The notes under the pieces are model-generated. The model saw only the letters and a list, made by a program, of their open reading frames with translations, made no database searches and was not told where the DNA came from. DNA of 64,000 nt from Alloyangia pacifica (GTDB lineage Bacteria > Pseudomonadota > Alphaproteobacteria > Rhodobacterales > Rhodobacteraceae): positions 1-64,000 of the forward strand of contig NZ_FOZW01000007.1 of NCBI RefSeq assembly GCF_900116195.1, in the 5' to 3' direction. Position numbers and translations under genes: made by a program. How positions within the stretch are numbered: position 1 is the first letter of the stretch; the number at the start of each line of letters is the position of its first letter. Of this stretch, positions 46,514 to 55,048 are shown piece after piece.

Positions 46514-47641
46514 GTGCCTACACGATCGCGAAGCCTCATTGCTCTCGTCGCGAGCCTTGCTCTTCTTTCCGGCTGCGCGCTGCCCCGGGGGGCCGCGGTG
46601 CAATCCGAAATCCTGGCGCAAGCGGACAAGGAGAATCCGAGCTTCCAGGTTGTCGAGGTAACCCGGTCCAACATGTCGCTGATCACCTCGTGGCCGCCGA
46701 CCGGCCCGGTGCTCGACAGCCGGTGGCTTGGCACCAGCGCCGGTGCCGAGCAGAGCGTGATCCAGGCCGGCGACCTGGTCGACATCCGCATCTGGGACAG
46801 CCAGGAAAACTCCCTGCTGACCAATGCCGCCGAGAAATCCACCGTGTTGCCCAACGTGCAGGTCGATGCCGATGGCGCGATCTTCCTGCCCTATGTGGAC
46901 GAGGTCTTCATCCGCGGCCTGACCCCGGCGTCGGCGCGCAAGCGCATCCAGGAAAAGCTCGAGGCGATCGTGCCCACGGCGCAGGTGCAGGTCAGCCTCA
47001 CCGAGGGCCGCGGCAATGCCATCGAGATGGTCAGCGGCGTGGCCCGGCCCGGCAGCTTCCCGATGCCCTCTCGCAACTACAAGATTTTCGGCCTGATTGC
47101 CGATGCCGGCGGCATCAGCCCGACGCTGAAGAACCCGCTGGTGCGGCTGATCCGGCAGGGCAGCACCTACGAGATATCGGCACGCACCCTGATGGAGGAC
47201 GGCCGCTACAACACGCTGCTGCTGCCCGGCGACTCGGTGATCATCGAGGAGGACTACCGCACCTTCACCGGCATCGGCGCCTCGTCGCGGCAGACGCTGG
47301 TGAACTTCCCCAAGGACGAGATCAATGCACTCGAGGCGCTGTCGCTGATCGGCGGCCTCTACGACGTGCGAGCCGATCCCACCGGCGTCATGGTGCTGCG
47401 CGAATATACCCCGCAGCAGCTGAGCCGGTCCGCCTCCAGGCCGAACATGCAGCAGGTGGTGTTCACCTTCGACATGACCACCGCCGACGGTCTCTTCGCC
47501 GCCCGCAAATTCCAGATCTATCCCGATGACGTGGTGCTCGCGACCGAGAGCCCGCTGGCCGGACTGCAGACCCTGCTCAGCATCGTCAACAGCGGCGTGA
47601 CGACGACACAGCGTTCGGTGGCGGCTGCCAACGCCTTCTGA
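46514..47641 (+). CDS. Wza-like polysaccharide export lipoprotein
   Basis: A 375-residue outer-membrane export protein. Lipobox LLSGC gives lipidated Cys21. The Poly_export domain is seen in VIQAGDLVDIRIWDSQENSL and DADGAIFLPYVDEVFIRGLT, then SLBB-type repeats (VARPGSFPMPSRNYKIFGLI; LLPGDSVIIEEDYRTFTGIG). No Wzc/Wzb tyrosine-kinase partner is in the window. With the YjbH/GfcB pair and the sugar transferase it forms a compact surface polysaccharide set. Strong terminator after the stop. Confidence 0.92.
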   Translation: MPTRSRSLIALVASLALLSGCALPRGAAVQSEILAQADKENPSFQVVEVTRSNMSLITSWPPTGPVLDSRWLGTSAGAEQSVIQAGDLVDIRIWDSQENSLLTNAAEKSTVLPNVQVDADGAIFLPYVDEVFIRGLTPASARKRIQEKLEAIVPTAQVQVSLTEGRGNAIEMVSGVARPGSFPMPSRNYKIFGLIADAGGISPTLKNPLVRLIRQGSTYEISARTLMEDGRYNTLLLPGDSVIIEEDYRTFTGIGASSRQTLVNFPKDEINALEALSLIGGLYDVRADPTGVMVLREYTPQQLSRSASRPNMQQVVFTFDMTTADGLFAARKFQIYPDDVVLATESPLAGLQTLLSIVNSGVTTTQRSVAAANAF

Positions 47642-47665
47642 TCGGACGCTGACCCACGCAGACAG

Positions 47666-47695
47666 AAAGGGCGCTCCCCGGGGAGCGCCCTTTTT
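47666..47695 (+). terminator. Terminator of the wza-like gene
   Basis: AAAGGGCGCTCCCC and GGGGAGCGCCCTTT form a perfect 14-bp dyad followed by five Ts, 25 bases after the stop. Confidence 0.9.
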
Positions 47696-47719
47696 CGATT
47701 TCGCGGTATATCCCGTGTC

Positions 47720-48133
47720 TTACTCGCCGACCGACGCGAGGTAGGCGTAGACGTCCTCGGCCCCCTTGCGCAGCTTGAAGGTCATGCCCGACCGCGCACC
47801 GCCGTCTCCGAGGTACTCCTTCAGGAAGGCCGAGGGGTCCTGGACGTAGGCCGTGAAGCTTGCCTCGTCCCAGACCAGCCCCTTCTGACCCGCCTCGACC
47901 ACCGAGTCCTTGTAGCGGTAGCCTTCCTCGCTGCCGGCGGTGCGCCCGATCACCTCGTAGAGGTTCGGGCCGGTCTTGCCGCCTTTCTGGATCGGGGTGC
48001 CATCATCGGCCTGGATCATGTGGCAGGCGCGGCAGCGCTGTTCGAAGAGCTTCTTGCCCGCTTCTGCGTCACCCGCCTGCGCGGAGCCCGCCGCGATCAT
48101 GGCTGCGATACCCAGTATCATCTTGCTGTACAT
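47720..48133 (-). CDS. Class I cytochrome c (periplasmic)
   Basis: A 137-residue exported electron carrier. Signal peptide about 1-20 (ending GSAQA). Heme site CRACH (Cys34, Cys37, His38); probable axial Met117 in RSGMTFKL. GPNLYEVIGRTAGSEEGYRY is the c2/c550 signature, so it resembles cytochrome c2 or c550. It could carry electrons from the bc1 complex to oxidases. Stands alone, divergent from idi. Confidence 0.92.
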   Translation of the reverse strand: MYSKMILGIAAMIAAGSAQAGDAEAGKKLFEQRCRACHMIQADDGTPIQKGGKTGPNLYEVIGRTAGSEEGYRYKDSVVEAGQKGLVWDEASFTAYVQDPSAFLKEYLGDGGARSGMTFKLRKGAEDVYAYLASVGE

Positions 48134-48282
48134 ACACTTCTCCAGTTTCGCGTCTCCAGGGACAGGTCTAGGACACTCTGCACCGCGGCGCGCTGCGACG
48201 GAATGCCCGGTGCCGAGAATTTCCCGTGGCTTGACCTTGATGCGGGCAGAGAGGAAACAGGCGCCTCAGATGGAGGCAAAGC

Positions 48283-48798
48283 ATGGCCCAGGACATTCCC
48301 GCATGGGTGGACGGAGAGCTCGTTCCGGCGGAGAAACTCGATGTGCATCTCAAGGGGCTGCGTCACAAGGCGGTCTCTGTCTTCGTCATGCGCGACGGCC
48401 GTACCCTGCTGCAGCGCCGCGCTCTGGAAAAGTACCACACGCCGGGCCTCTGGGCGAATGCCTGCTGCACCCATCCGCACTGGAGCGAAGCACCGCGTGA
48501 CTGCGCGCTGCGCCGGCTCGACGAAGAGCTGGGGCTGCGCGGTCTCGACCCGCTGTATCGCGGGCAGGTGGAATACCGCGCCGAGGTCGGCGGCGGCATG
48601 ACCGAGCACGAGCTGGTCGACATCTTCGTGGCCGAGGCGGGGGCAGGGGTCGAACCCGCGCCCAATGCCGCCGAGGTGATGGATACCGCCTGGCTCACGC
48701 TGCCCGAGCTCCGCGCCCGCATCACGGCGGAGCCCGAGGCCTTCACCCCATGGCTGCGCATCTACCTCGCCGAACATGGCGAGATGATCCTGGGCTGA
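48283..48798 (+). CDS. idi: Isopentenyl-diphosphate delta-isomerase (type I)
   Basis: Nudix-fold enzyme that interconverts isopentenyl and dimethylallyl diphosphate. 171 residues. The catalytic Cys62 lies in ANACCTHPHW; RRLDEELGL is the Nudix-like helix; TEHELVDIFVAE carries the second acidic catalytic site. AGATGGAGGC lies just upstream of the ATG. Convergent with smr. In Rhodobacteraceae idi is often near photosynthesis genes; none are seen here. Confidence 0.94.
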   Translation: MAQDIPAWVDGELVPAEKLDVHLKGLRHKAVSVFVMRDGRTLLQRRALEKYHTPGLWANACCTHPHWSEAPRDCALRRLDEELGLRGLDPLYRGQVEYRAEVGGGMTEHELVDIFVAEAGAGVEPAPNAAEVMDTAWLTLPELRARITAEPEAFTPWLRIYLAEHGEMILG

Positions 48799-48825
48799 AG
48801 GGCGCCTCCCGGCGACCGCAGCGCC

Positions 48826-49416
48826 CTACCGCCGCTTCTTGAGATAGACGTAATAGGCCCCGCCGCCGCCGTGCTTGATATGCGCCTCCGAGACCTGCAA
48901 CACGCAGGCCGAGAGCGGCGGCATGCGCAGCCATTGCGGCACCTGGGTCTTCAGCACGCCGCGACGACGCGGCATCGGGTCGTGCGGGTCCTCGCGCATG
49001 CCCTTGCCGGTGATCACCAGCACCAGCCGGAAGCCGCGCATCTGCGTGCCGAGGATGAAGCCCGCCAGCTCGCGATGCGCCTGATCCAGCGTCATCCCGT
49101 GCAGGTCGAGCCGTGCCTCGGGCTGCAGCTTGCCGCGCTTGAGCCGGCCGAAGGCCTTGGCGTCCATGCGCACCGGGTCCTGCGCCAGCCGATCCGAAGT
49201 AGAGGCGAAGAAGTCATGCCGCTCCTGCGGCGTCGGAGCGCGGGTGCCGAGCGCGAAGTTCTGCACCGGGTCGCGCGGCGCGATCGGCTTGCGCAGCTTG
49301 GACGGCTTCGGGGCAGGGGGTTCGGGTGCCACCTTGCGCCCCGGCAGCTTCTCGGCGCTGCGCGCGACCAGTTCCCAGAGCTCGACCTCATCGGGGCGCA
49401 GCTTGCGGCGGCTCAC
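48826..49416 (-). CDS. Smr domain protein
   Basis: A 196-residue protein with a C-terminal Smr (small MutS-related) domain about 100-196: ARLDLHGMTLDQAHRELAGF carries the LDLHG motif, VLVITGKGM the TGKG motif, and HGGGGAYYVYLKK the end. An N-terminal Pro/Lys-rich region (about 30-55) is variable. Smr domains are nucleases or nucleic-acid binders; the target here is unknown. The start is the GTG at 49416, which overlaps the mltA stop (GTGA), so the longer frame through mltA is rejected. Confidence 0.9.
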   Translation of the reverse strand: MSRRKLRPDEVELWELVARSAEKLPGRKVAPEPPAPKPSKLRKPIAPRDPVQNFALGTRAPTPQERHDFFASTSDRLAQDPVRMDAKAFGRLKRGKLQPEARLDLHGMTLDQAHRELAGFILGTQMRGFRLVLVITGKGMREDPHDPMPRRRGVLKTQVPQWLRMPPLSACVLQVSEAHIKHGGGGAYYVYLKKRR

Positions 49417-50480
49417 AGCACCGACTCCGGCAACAGCGCATAGGCGCGCTGGATCGGCAACAGCACCACGAGGCGGCCCGGATCCTTCATCGTGCCAGCG
49501 CGGCGCCCGGCCTCGTCGCCAGTGCCCATGAAGATGTCGGCGCGCTGCGGGCCCTTGATCGCCGAGCCGGTGTCCTGCGCGATCATCAGCCGGTTCAGGG
49601 GCTCGGCGCCCTGCTTCTCGATCCAGACCGGCGCGCCCAGCGGCACATAGGCCGGATCCACGGCGATCGAGCGCAGCGTGGTGATCGAACGGTTCATCGC
49701 CCCCAGCGGCCCCAGTTCGGCAGGCACCTCGTTCACCTCGCGGAAGAAGACGTAGGAGGGGTTGTGCATCAGCAGCTCGGCCCCTTCCTCGGGGTTCTCG
49801 CGCACCCAGGACTTGATCACCTGGGCCGAGACCTCGTGCAGGGTGAAGATGCCGCGCTGCACCAGCTCCTTGCCGATGGAGCGGTAGGGGTGGCCATTGG
49901 CGCCGCCGTAGCCGACCCGCAGGTGGTGGCCGTCGGGCAGGCGGATGCGTCCCGAGCCCTGCACCTGCAGGAAGAACAGCTCGACCGGATCGGCGATCCA
50001 GGCGATCTCGAGCCCGCGTCCCAGCATGGTGTCGCCGGTGACGATGTCGCGCCGGGTGAGCCAAGGGCCCTCGGTCTCGCCCACCTCGGGCGGCAGCCGG
50101 TAGATCGGATGGCTGTAAAGCGGATCGCGTTCCAGAGATCCCGCGATCTCCGGCTCGAAATAGCCGGTGAACAGCCCCTCGGTGCCTTCCTCCTCGTCCT
50201 CGGGCGCGCCGGTGATCATCACCGGACGGAAGAACAGCTCGAAGAAGTCGCGGGCATCGCCGGCATCCCGCGCCAAAGCGCAGAGCGACACCCAGTCCGG
50301 GTCGGTCATATCGCCGCAGGTGTTCAGGAAAACCGAAAGGGCGGCGGAATGATCATCCGTCGCCCATCCGTCGAGATCGCCGAAGCTCAGGATCTCGTAA
50401 GTGGTGTCGCTCTCCGCAGCGGCCATGGTCCCTGCCAGTATTGCTCCTGTCAGCACGGCCGCCCGGATCGCACGCCTCAT
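49413..50480 (-). CDS. mltA: Membrane-bound lytic murein transglycosylase A
   Basis: Peptidoglycan-cleaving enzyme, 355 residues with a signal peptide (about 1-22, ending GTMAAAE). MltA domain features: LFTGYFEPEIAGSLERDPLY, FLQVQGSGRIRLPDG and GYGGANGHPYRSIGKEL. The 3D domain is seen in LMIAQDTGSAIKGPQRADIF with the catalytic-type Asp residues. It lacks an obvious lipobox, as is common in alphaproteobacteria. It overlaps tim44 upstream and smr downstream by 4 bases each. Confidence 0.95.
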   Translation of the reverse strand: MRRAIRAAVLTGAILAGTMAAAESDTTYEILSFGDLDGWATDDHSAALSVFLNTCGDMTDPDWVSLCALARDAGDARDFFELFFRPVMITGAPEDEEEGTEGLFTGYFEPEIAGSLERDPLYSHPIYRLPPEVGETEGPWLTRRDIVTGDTMLGRGLEIAWIADPVELFFLQVQGSGRIRLPDGHHLRVGYGGANGHPYRSIGKELVQRGIFTLHEVSAQVIKSWVRENPEEGAELLMHNPSYVFFREVNEVPAELGPLGAMNRSITTLRSIAVDPAYVPLGAPVWIEKQGAEPLNRLMIAQDTGSAIKGPQRADIFMGTGDEAGRRAGTMKDPGRLVVLLPIQRAYALLPESVL

Positions 50481-51136
50481 TCGTCGGTCGCGACCAGCTG
50501 CCAGTTCGGATCGTCGCTACCCATGTTGCGGGCATAGGTCCAGACATCCTTCTGACGTTTCACCGAGGTCGGGCTGCCCTCGATCACCGCGCCGGTCGCG
50601 TCCTTCACCACAGAGGTCAGCTCGCCGGTGTAGCGCACCGTGATCTCGGCCAGCTTGGTGGCCTCGTCGAAGGTGGCCTCGACCAGCGACATTTCCCGCA
50701 CGCCGACAAATTCCGCCTCGATGGTCAGCCCCTGCTGGCGGCGGCTTTCGACCACCTCGGCAAAGCTGTCGTAGACGTCGGGCGCGAGGAAGGGCTTCAG
50801 CTCTTCCACATCGCCGCGCTCGAAGCCCATGAGGATCATCTCATAGGCGCCGCGCGCGCCGCCGAGGAACTCGCCGACGTTGAAGCTCGGTTCGACCGCC
50901 TTCATCTTGGCCAGCGCCTTGGCCGAGGGGCTGCCCTCGGGGGCGTGGTCGATGATGTCATGATCCGGTCCGCCCTCGATCACCTCGAAGTCGCGACGGC
51001 TGTCGTCGCGGCGGGCGGGCGCCTGAGCGGGCGGCTTCTCAAACCCGTCGCGTGTGCCCAGCACGCTCCGCAGACGCAGGATCAGGAAGATCGCGATCGC
51101 GGCAAGTACCAGCAGCTGGACGATCGGCATATTCAT
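50477..51136 (-). CDS. Tim44-like domain protein
   Basis: A 219-residue protein with one N-terminal membrane helix (about 4-22, PIVQLLVLAAIAIFLILRL) and a Tim44/TimA domain (about 75-219): FNVGEFLGGARGAYEMILM, FERGDVEELKPFLAPDVYDS and VTIEAEFVG-type strands. Mitochondrial Tim44 tethers the import motor to the membrane; the bacterial form's role is unsettled. Start at 51136 with AGAGG upstream. Close to fxsA (divergent) and secB, i.e. beside export genes. Confidence 0.88.
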   Translation of the reverse strand: MNMPIVQLLVLAAIAIFLILRLRSVLGTRDGFEKPPAQAPARRDDSRRDFEVIEGGPDHDIIDHAPEGSPSAKALAKMKAVEPSFNVGEFLGGARGAYEMILMGFERGDVEELKPFLAPDVYDSFAEVVESRRQQGLTIEAEFVGVREMSLVEATFDEATKLAEITVRYTGELTSVVKDATGAVIEGSPTSVKRQKDVWTYARNMGSDDPNWQLVATDE

Positions 51137-51241
51137 CGGCACCTCTTGGGCAAAACATGGAAAATCTGATGTTGCATTCCTATGTAGGCACTGGGCAGCG
51201 CCAAGTCTACCGGTGCGCAGCCACGGAAAAGGAGTGAGGCC

Positions 51242-51754
51242 ATGTGGCTTTTTCTGGCATTCGTCGCAGTGCCGCTGATCGAAATCGCGCTGTTCATCCA
51301 GGTTGGGGGGCTTATCGGGCTCTGGCCGACGCTGCTGATCGTCGTTGTCACCGCCATCCTGGGCACGGCGCTTGTCCGGCGCGAGGGGCTGCGGGCGCTC
51401 TCGGACGTGCAGAGTTCTTTCTCGCAGTTGCAGGATCCGACCCGGCCGCTGGCACATGGCGCGATGATCCTGTTCTCCGGCGCACTGCTGCTGACGCCCG
51501 GCTTCTTCACCGACGCCTGCGGTTTCGCGCTGCTGATCCCTGCAGTGCGCGACGCAGTGATGCGCTTCGTGTCGAGCCGCATCAAGGTGCAGCGCTTCGA
51601 GATGGGCGGGCGTCCCCAGAGCGGTCCGCGCCCCCAGACCGAACCCTACCGGCCCGGCCCGAAGTCACAAGATGACGTGATCGAGGGCGAATTCACCGAG
51701 ATTCCCGGCTCCAAGCGGCCCAATCACCCTGGGTCAGGCTGGACTAAGCATTGA
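51242..51754 (+). CDS. fxsA: FxsA family membrane protein
   Basis: A 170-residue inner-membrane protein. Helices about 1-20 (MWLFLAFVAVPLIEIALFIQ), 24-46 and 72-98. The N terminus with PLIEIALFIQVG and the following GLWPTLLIVVVTAILGTALV are FxsA hallmarks. The C-terminal tail is polar, Pro/Gly-rich and variable. In E. coli excess FxsA relieves F exclusion of phage T7; the normal role is unknown. AAGGAG precedes the ATG. 51 bp before secB. Confidence 0.92.
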   Translation: MWLFLAFVAVPLIEIALFIQVGGLIGLWPTLLIVVVTAILGTALVRREGLRALSDVQSSFSQLQDPTRPLAHGAMILFSGALLLTPGFFTDACGFALLIPAVRDAVMRFVSSRIKVQRFEMGGRPQSGPRPQTEPYRPGPKSQDDVIEGEFTEIPGSKRPNHPGSGWTKH

Positions 51755-51805
51755 GCCGTTAACCCGGGGCTGCTATTCCGGTGCAAAATCCAACAGGAGA
51801 TTTCC

Positions 51806-52324
51806 ATGGCTGAAATCAGCGAAAATGGCGCGGCAGACGCGCAGCAGGCCCCCGCACCGGTGAAGATGAACGTGCTCGCGCAATTCGTGCGTGACATGAG
51901 CTTCGAGAACATCCTCGCGCAGAAGGGCGTGAGCGGTGAGGTCCAGCCCGACGTTCAGGTGCAGGTCAACCTCGATGCCAAGAAGCGCACGGCAGAGAAC
52001 CAGTACGAAGTCGTGATGAAGCTGAAGGTCGAGTCCAAGTCGAAGGCGACCGGCGACATGCTTTTCATCCTCGAGATGGATTACGCCGGCGTGTTCAACA
52101 TCGAGAACGTGCCCGCAGAGCAGCTGCACCCGTTCCTGCTGATCGAATGCCCGCGGATGCTCTTCCCCTTCGTGCGCCGCATCGTTTCGGATGTGACCCG
52201 CGACGGTGGCTTCCCGCCGCTGAACCTCGAAACCATCGATTTTGTCGCTCTCTACCGCAACGAAATCGCACGCCGTCAGCAGGCAACTGCCGCGGCCGGC
52301 GAAGAGCGCAAGCTCGACGCGTAA
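51806..52324 (+). CDS. secB: Export chaperone SecB
   Basis: Tetrameric chaperone that keeps preproteins unfolded and hands them to SecA. 172 residues. The family core VLAQFVRDMSFENILAQKG, the peptide-binding region DMLFILEMDYAGVFNIENVP and LLIECPRMLFPFVRRIVSDV (SecA-binding acidic strands precede it) are all seen. CAGGAG upstream of the ATG. Its terminator lies inside the convergent dnaQ gene. Confidence 0.96.
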   Translation: MAEISENGAADAQQAPAPVKMNVLAQFVRDMSFENILAQKGVSGEVQPDVQVQVNLDAKKRTAENQYEVVMKLKVESKSKATGDMLFILEMDYAGVFNIENVPAEQLHPFLLIECPRMLFPFVRRIVSDVTRDGGFPPLNLETIDFVALYRNEIARRQQATAAAGEERKLDA

Positions 52325-52346
52325 GCGACCTCCCGGTGGCGGGGCC

Positions 52347-53039
52347 TCAGCCCCGCGACCAGAGCGCGTTCTCTCCGAGTTTCTCGACAAAGGCGGCGTG
52401 AGCCGCCTTTTCTTCTTCCGTGATCCGTGACGGCAGCGGTGTCGCACGCCGCTGCGGCCGCCATTCTTCCTCGCCGCCCGCGCTGTTGCGGCCCGAGGAC
52501 ACCGGCGCCAGCACAAGGTCCGGCTGCTTGCCCCCGATCAGTTCCAGATAGACCTCGGCCAGGATCTCGCTGTCGAGCAGCGCCCCGTGCAGCGTCCGGC
52601 TGGAGTTGTCGATGCCGAAACGGCGGCAGAGCGCATCCAGCGAGGCGGGCGAGCCAGGGAACTTCTTGCGCGCGATCATAAGCGTGTCGATGGCGCAATC
52701 CTTCGGGAGTTGCGGACGGTTCGCCCACTTCAGCTCAGCGTTGAGAAATTTCACGTCGAACGTGGCGTTGTGGATCACCAGCTTGGCGTCGGTGCCGACA
52801 AAGGCGATGAACTCGTCGACGATCTTGGCAAACACCGGCTTGTCGCGCAGGAAATCGTCGCCCAGCCCGTGCACCTCGAAGGCCTCCTGCGGCATCGAGC
52901 GTTCGGGGTTGATGTACTGGTGGTAGACCTTGCCCGTCGGCACGTGGTTGTAGAGCTCGACCGCGCCGATCTCGACGATGCGGTCGCCCTGTTCCGGCTC
53001 GAAGCCGGTGGTTTCGGTGTCGAGAACGATCTCACGCAT
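52347..53039 (-). CDS. dnaQ: DNA polymerase III epsilon subunit (proofreading exonuclease)
   Basis: 3'-5' exonuclease of the replicative polymerase, 230 residues. DEDDh residues appear as LDTETTGFE (Asp7, Glu9), HNATFDVKF, and [17 protein letters not shown]-terminal tail (about 185-230) that binds the alpha subunit is present. The initiator overlaps the coaE stop by 8 bases. Transcribed with maf, aroE and coaE, away from the putative origin. Confidence 0.95.
   Translation of the reverse strand: MREIVLDTETTGFEPEQGDRIVEIGAVELYNHVPTGKVYHQYINPERSMPQEAFEVHGLGDDFLRDKPVFAKIVDEFIAFVGTDAKLVIHNATFDVKFLNAELKWANRPQLPKDCAIDTLMIARKKFPGSPASLDALCRRFGIDNSSRTLHGALLDSEILAEVYLELIGGKQPDLVLAPVSSGRNSAGGEEEWRPQRRATPLPSRITEEEKAAHAAFVEKLGENALWSRG
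52389..52419 (+). terminator. Terminator of secB, located inside dnaQ
   Basis: AAAGGCGGC-GTGA-GCCGCCTTT, a perfect 9-bp stem followed by TTTTCTTCTT, lies 65 bases past the secB stop and within the last codons of dnaQ on the other strand, where it encodes a KAAH-type stretch. Confidence 0.8.
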
Positions 53040-53622
53040 GGCGCCGCCTTTCGATGTCTTTCAGCACATCCTGAACCTGCGCGCGGGCATGGTCCAGCGT
53101 GTCCGTTGTAATCACGTAATCCGCGCGGGCGCATTTCTCGGCGTTCGGCATTTGCCGGGCAAGGATGCGGTCGAGGTCCGCCGCGCTCATCGTGCCGCGT
53201 GCCAGGACGCGCTCGCGCTGGATCTCTTCGGGGATGGTGACACAGGCCACCGCGTCGAATTCGGCTTCCGAGCCGGTCTCGTAGAGCAGGGGGATGTCGA
53301 AGACACCGATCGCCTCGGGATGCCCCTCGTCGAAGGCCGCGCGGTCGGCCCGCACCAGCGGGTGCACGATTGCCTCGATCCGCTTCAGCGCCCCGGCGTC
53401 CGCGGCGATGACCCCGCGCAGTGCCTCACGTGAAACCGCCTTCTCCACGATGGCCTGCGGGAATTCCGCCGCGATGGGGCCAACCGCCGCGCCGCCCGAG
53501 CCATAGAGCCTGTGCACCGCCGCATCCGCGTCCCAGACGGGGCAGCCCGCCTCGGCAAAGAAGGCCGCGGTCTGCGACTTGCCCATGCCGATGGAGCCGG
53601 TGAGGCCGAGCCGAAAGCGCAT
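53032..53622 (-). CDS. coaE: Dephospho-CoA kinase
   Basis: Last step of coenzyme A biosynthesis, phosphorylating dephospho-CoA. 196 residues. P-loop GSIGMGKS (residues 9-16), [12 protein letters not shown] near 30-41, and PLLYETGSE near 108. The start shares one base with the aroE stop (TGATG), and its end overlaps dnaQ by 8 bases, so all are coupled. Confidence 0.96.
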   Translation of the reverse strand: MRFRLGLTGSIGMGKSQTAAFFAEAGCPVWDADAAVHRLYGSGGAAVGPIAAEFPQAIVEKAVSREALRGVIAADAGALKRIEAIVHPLVRADRAAFDEGHPEAIGVFDIPLLYETGSEAEFDAVACVTIPEEIQRERVLARGTMSAADLDRILARQMPNAEKCARADYVITTDTLDHARAQVQDVLKDIERRRHA

Positions 53623-54452
53623 CAGAGCACCGCGTCTCGGGTGGCCTGATCCACGACCGGGCGCTTGCCGAACCAGCGCTCGAACCCGGGCACCGCCTGA
53701 TGCAGCAGCATGCCCAGACCATCGACGCAGGTGCAGCCCAGCTCGCGCCCGATGCGCAGCAGCCGGGTCTCCAGCGGCGTATAAACGATGTCGGTCACCA
53801 GCGTGCCCGGCCGCAGCCCATCCAGCGGCACCCGCAGCTCGGGCTTGCCGACCATGCCGAGCGAGCTGGTGTTGACCACCGTATTCGCCTCTTCCAGCAC
53901 GTTGCCCGCATGCACCCAGTCGATGACATGCACGCGCTGACCGAAATCGTCACGCAGGGCCTCGGCCCGGGTCCGAGTGCGATTGCTGAGGTAGAGCTTC
54001 GGCACGCCCGCCTCGAGCAGCGAGGTGATCACCGCGCGGGACGCGCCGCCCGCACCAAGCACGACGGCAGGCCCGGCATCGGCGCGCCAGCCCGGCGCGT
54101 TCTGCCTGAGGTTCTCGATGAAACCGTAGCCGTCGGTATTGTCGGCGTAGATCGTGCCGTTCTCGCGGAAGGTCAGCGTGTTGGCCGCCCCGATCAGAGT
54201 AGCCCGGTCCGACACGACATCGGCAATCTCCATCACCCGTTCCTTGTGCGGAATGGTGATGTTCACCCCGACGAAGCCGATCTGCGGCAGCAGGCGCAGC
54301 GTCTCTTCCAGCCGCGCCGCCGGCACGTCCATGGGAATGTAGTGACCGGGCAGGCCGTAGGTCTTCAGCCAGTGCCCGTGCAGAAGCGGCGAGCGGGAAT
54401 GCGCGATGGGCGAGCCAATGACGCCCGCGAGAGGGATCCTGTCGCCGCTCAT
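53622..54452 (-). CDS. aroE: Shikimate dehydrogenase
   Basis: NADPH-dependent reduction of 3-dehydroshikimate in aromatic amino-acid synthesis. 276 residues. Substrate site SRSPLLHGHW and NITIPHKERV (Lys catalytic), NTDGYGF (catalytic Asp), nucleotide site VVLGAGGASRAV, and the AroE-type NTSSLGMVGKPEL. It overlaps maf by 4 bases (ATGA) and shares one base with coaE. Confidence 0.96.
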   Translation of the reverse strand: MSGDRIPLAGVIGSPIAHSRSPLLHGHWLKTYGLPGHYIPMDVPAARLEETLRLLPQIGFVGVNITIPHKERVMEIADVVSDRATLIGAANTLTFRENGTIYADNTDGYGFIENLRQNAPGWRADAGPAVVLGAGGASRAVITSLLEAGVPKLYLSNRTRTRAEALRDDFGQRVHVIDWVHAGNVLEEANTVVNTSSLGMVGKPELRVPLDGLRPGTLVTDIVYTPLETRLLRIGRELGCTCVDGLGMLLHQAVPGFERWFGKRPVVDQATRDAVL

Positions 54453-55048
54453 CCCGCGATCACCCCGCGCACTTCAAGAAAGCCCAGAAGCTCCAGCAGG
54501 GGCAGGCCCAGAATGGTGAAATGACTTCCCTCGATACTCGCGAACAGGCGCACGCCTTCCTCCTCCAGCTTGAAGCCCCCCACGGAGCTGCGCAGGCTCT
54601 CCCAGTTTCTCTCTATATAGTCATCAAGATAGGTTTCGGAGAAGGCACGCATCTTAAGACGGGCCACGCCGACATGCCGCCAGACCGGCTCGCCGCCCTC
54701 GTAGATCACCGCTGCCGAAAGAAGGTGCAGCCGCTGGTCGCGCAGCTCCATGAGCTGGGCCCGCGCGTCCTCGGTGCTCTGCGGCTTTGAATAGAGCTTG
54801 CCGTTGCAGCTCAGCACCTGGTCACAGCCCAGCACCAATGCCGCGGGGTTCCTGGCGGAGACTTTGCGCGCCTTGTACTCGGCCAGCGCGTCCGCCACGT
54901 CGCGCGGCGCCGCACCCTCGGCCAGCAGCGAGTCGCGAATCGAGGATTCGTCGACTTTCGCCACCTCGATCGCGAAGGAAACGCCCGCCGCGCGCAGCAG
55001 ATCGGCGCGGATTTGCGAGCCGGAGGCGAGGATCAGCGGAAGACTCAT
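54449..55048 (-). CDS. maf: Maf-family nucleotide pyrophosphatase
   Basis: Septum-formation inhibitor family, hydrolysing non-canonical NTPs or dTTP/UTP. 199 residues. Begins LPLILASGSQIRADLL (the Maf start S-x-S-x-x-R), has the KVDESSIRDSL region and LVLGCDQVLSCNGKLYSKP. The LGCDQ form is common in alphaproteobacterial members. It is the first gene on the left side of the putative origin; no gene lies between it and rho. Confidence 0.93.
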   Translation of the reverse strand: MSLPLILASGSQIRADLLRAAGVSFAIEVAKVDESSIRDSLLAEGAAPRDVADALAEYKARKVSARNPAALVLGCDQVLSCNGKLYSKPQSTEDARAQLMELRDQRLHLLSAAVIYEGGEPVWRHVGVARLKMRAFSETYLDDYIERNWESLRSSVGGFKLEEEGVRLFASIEGSHFTILGLPLLELLGFLEVRGVIAG

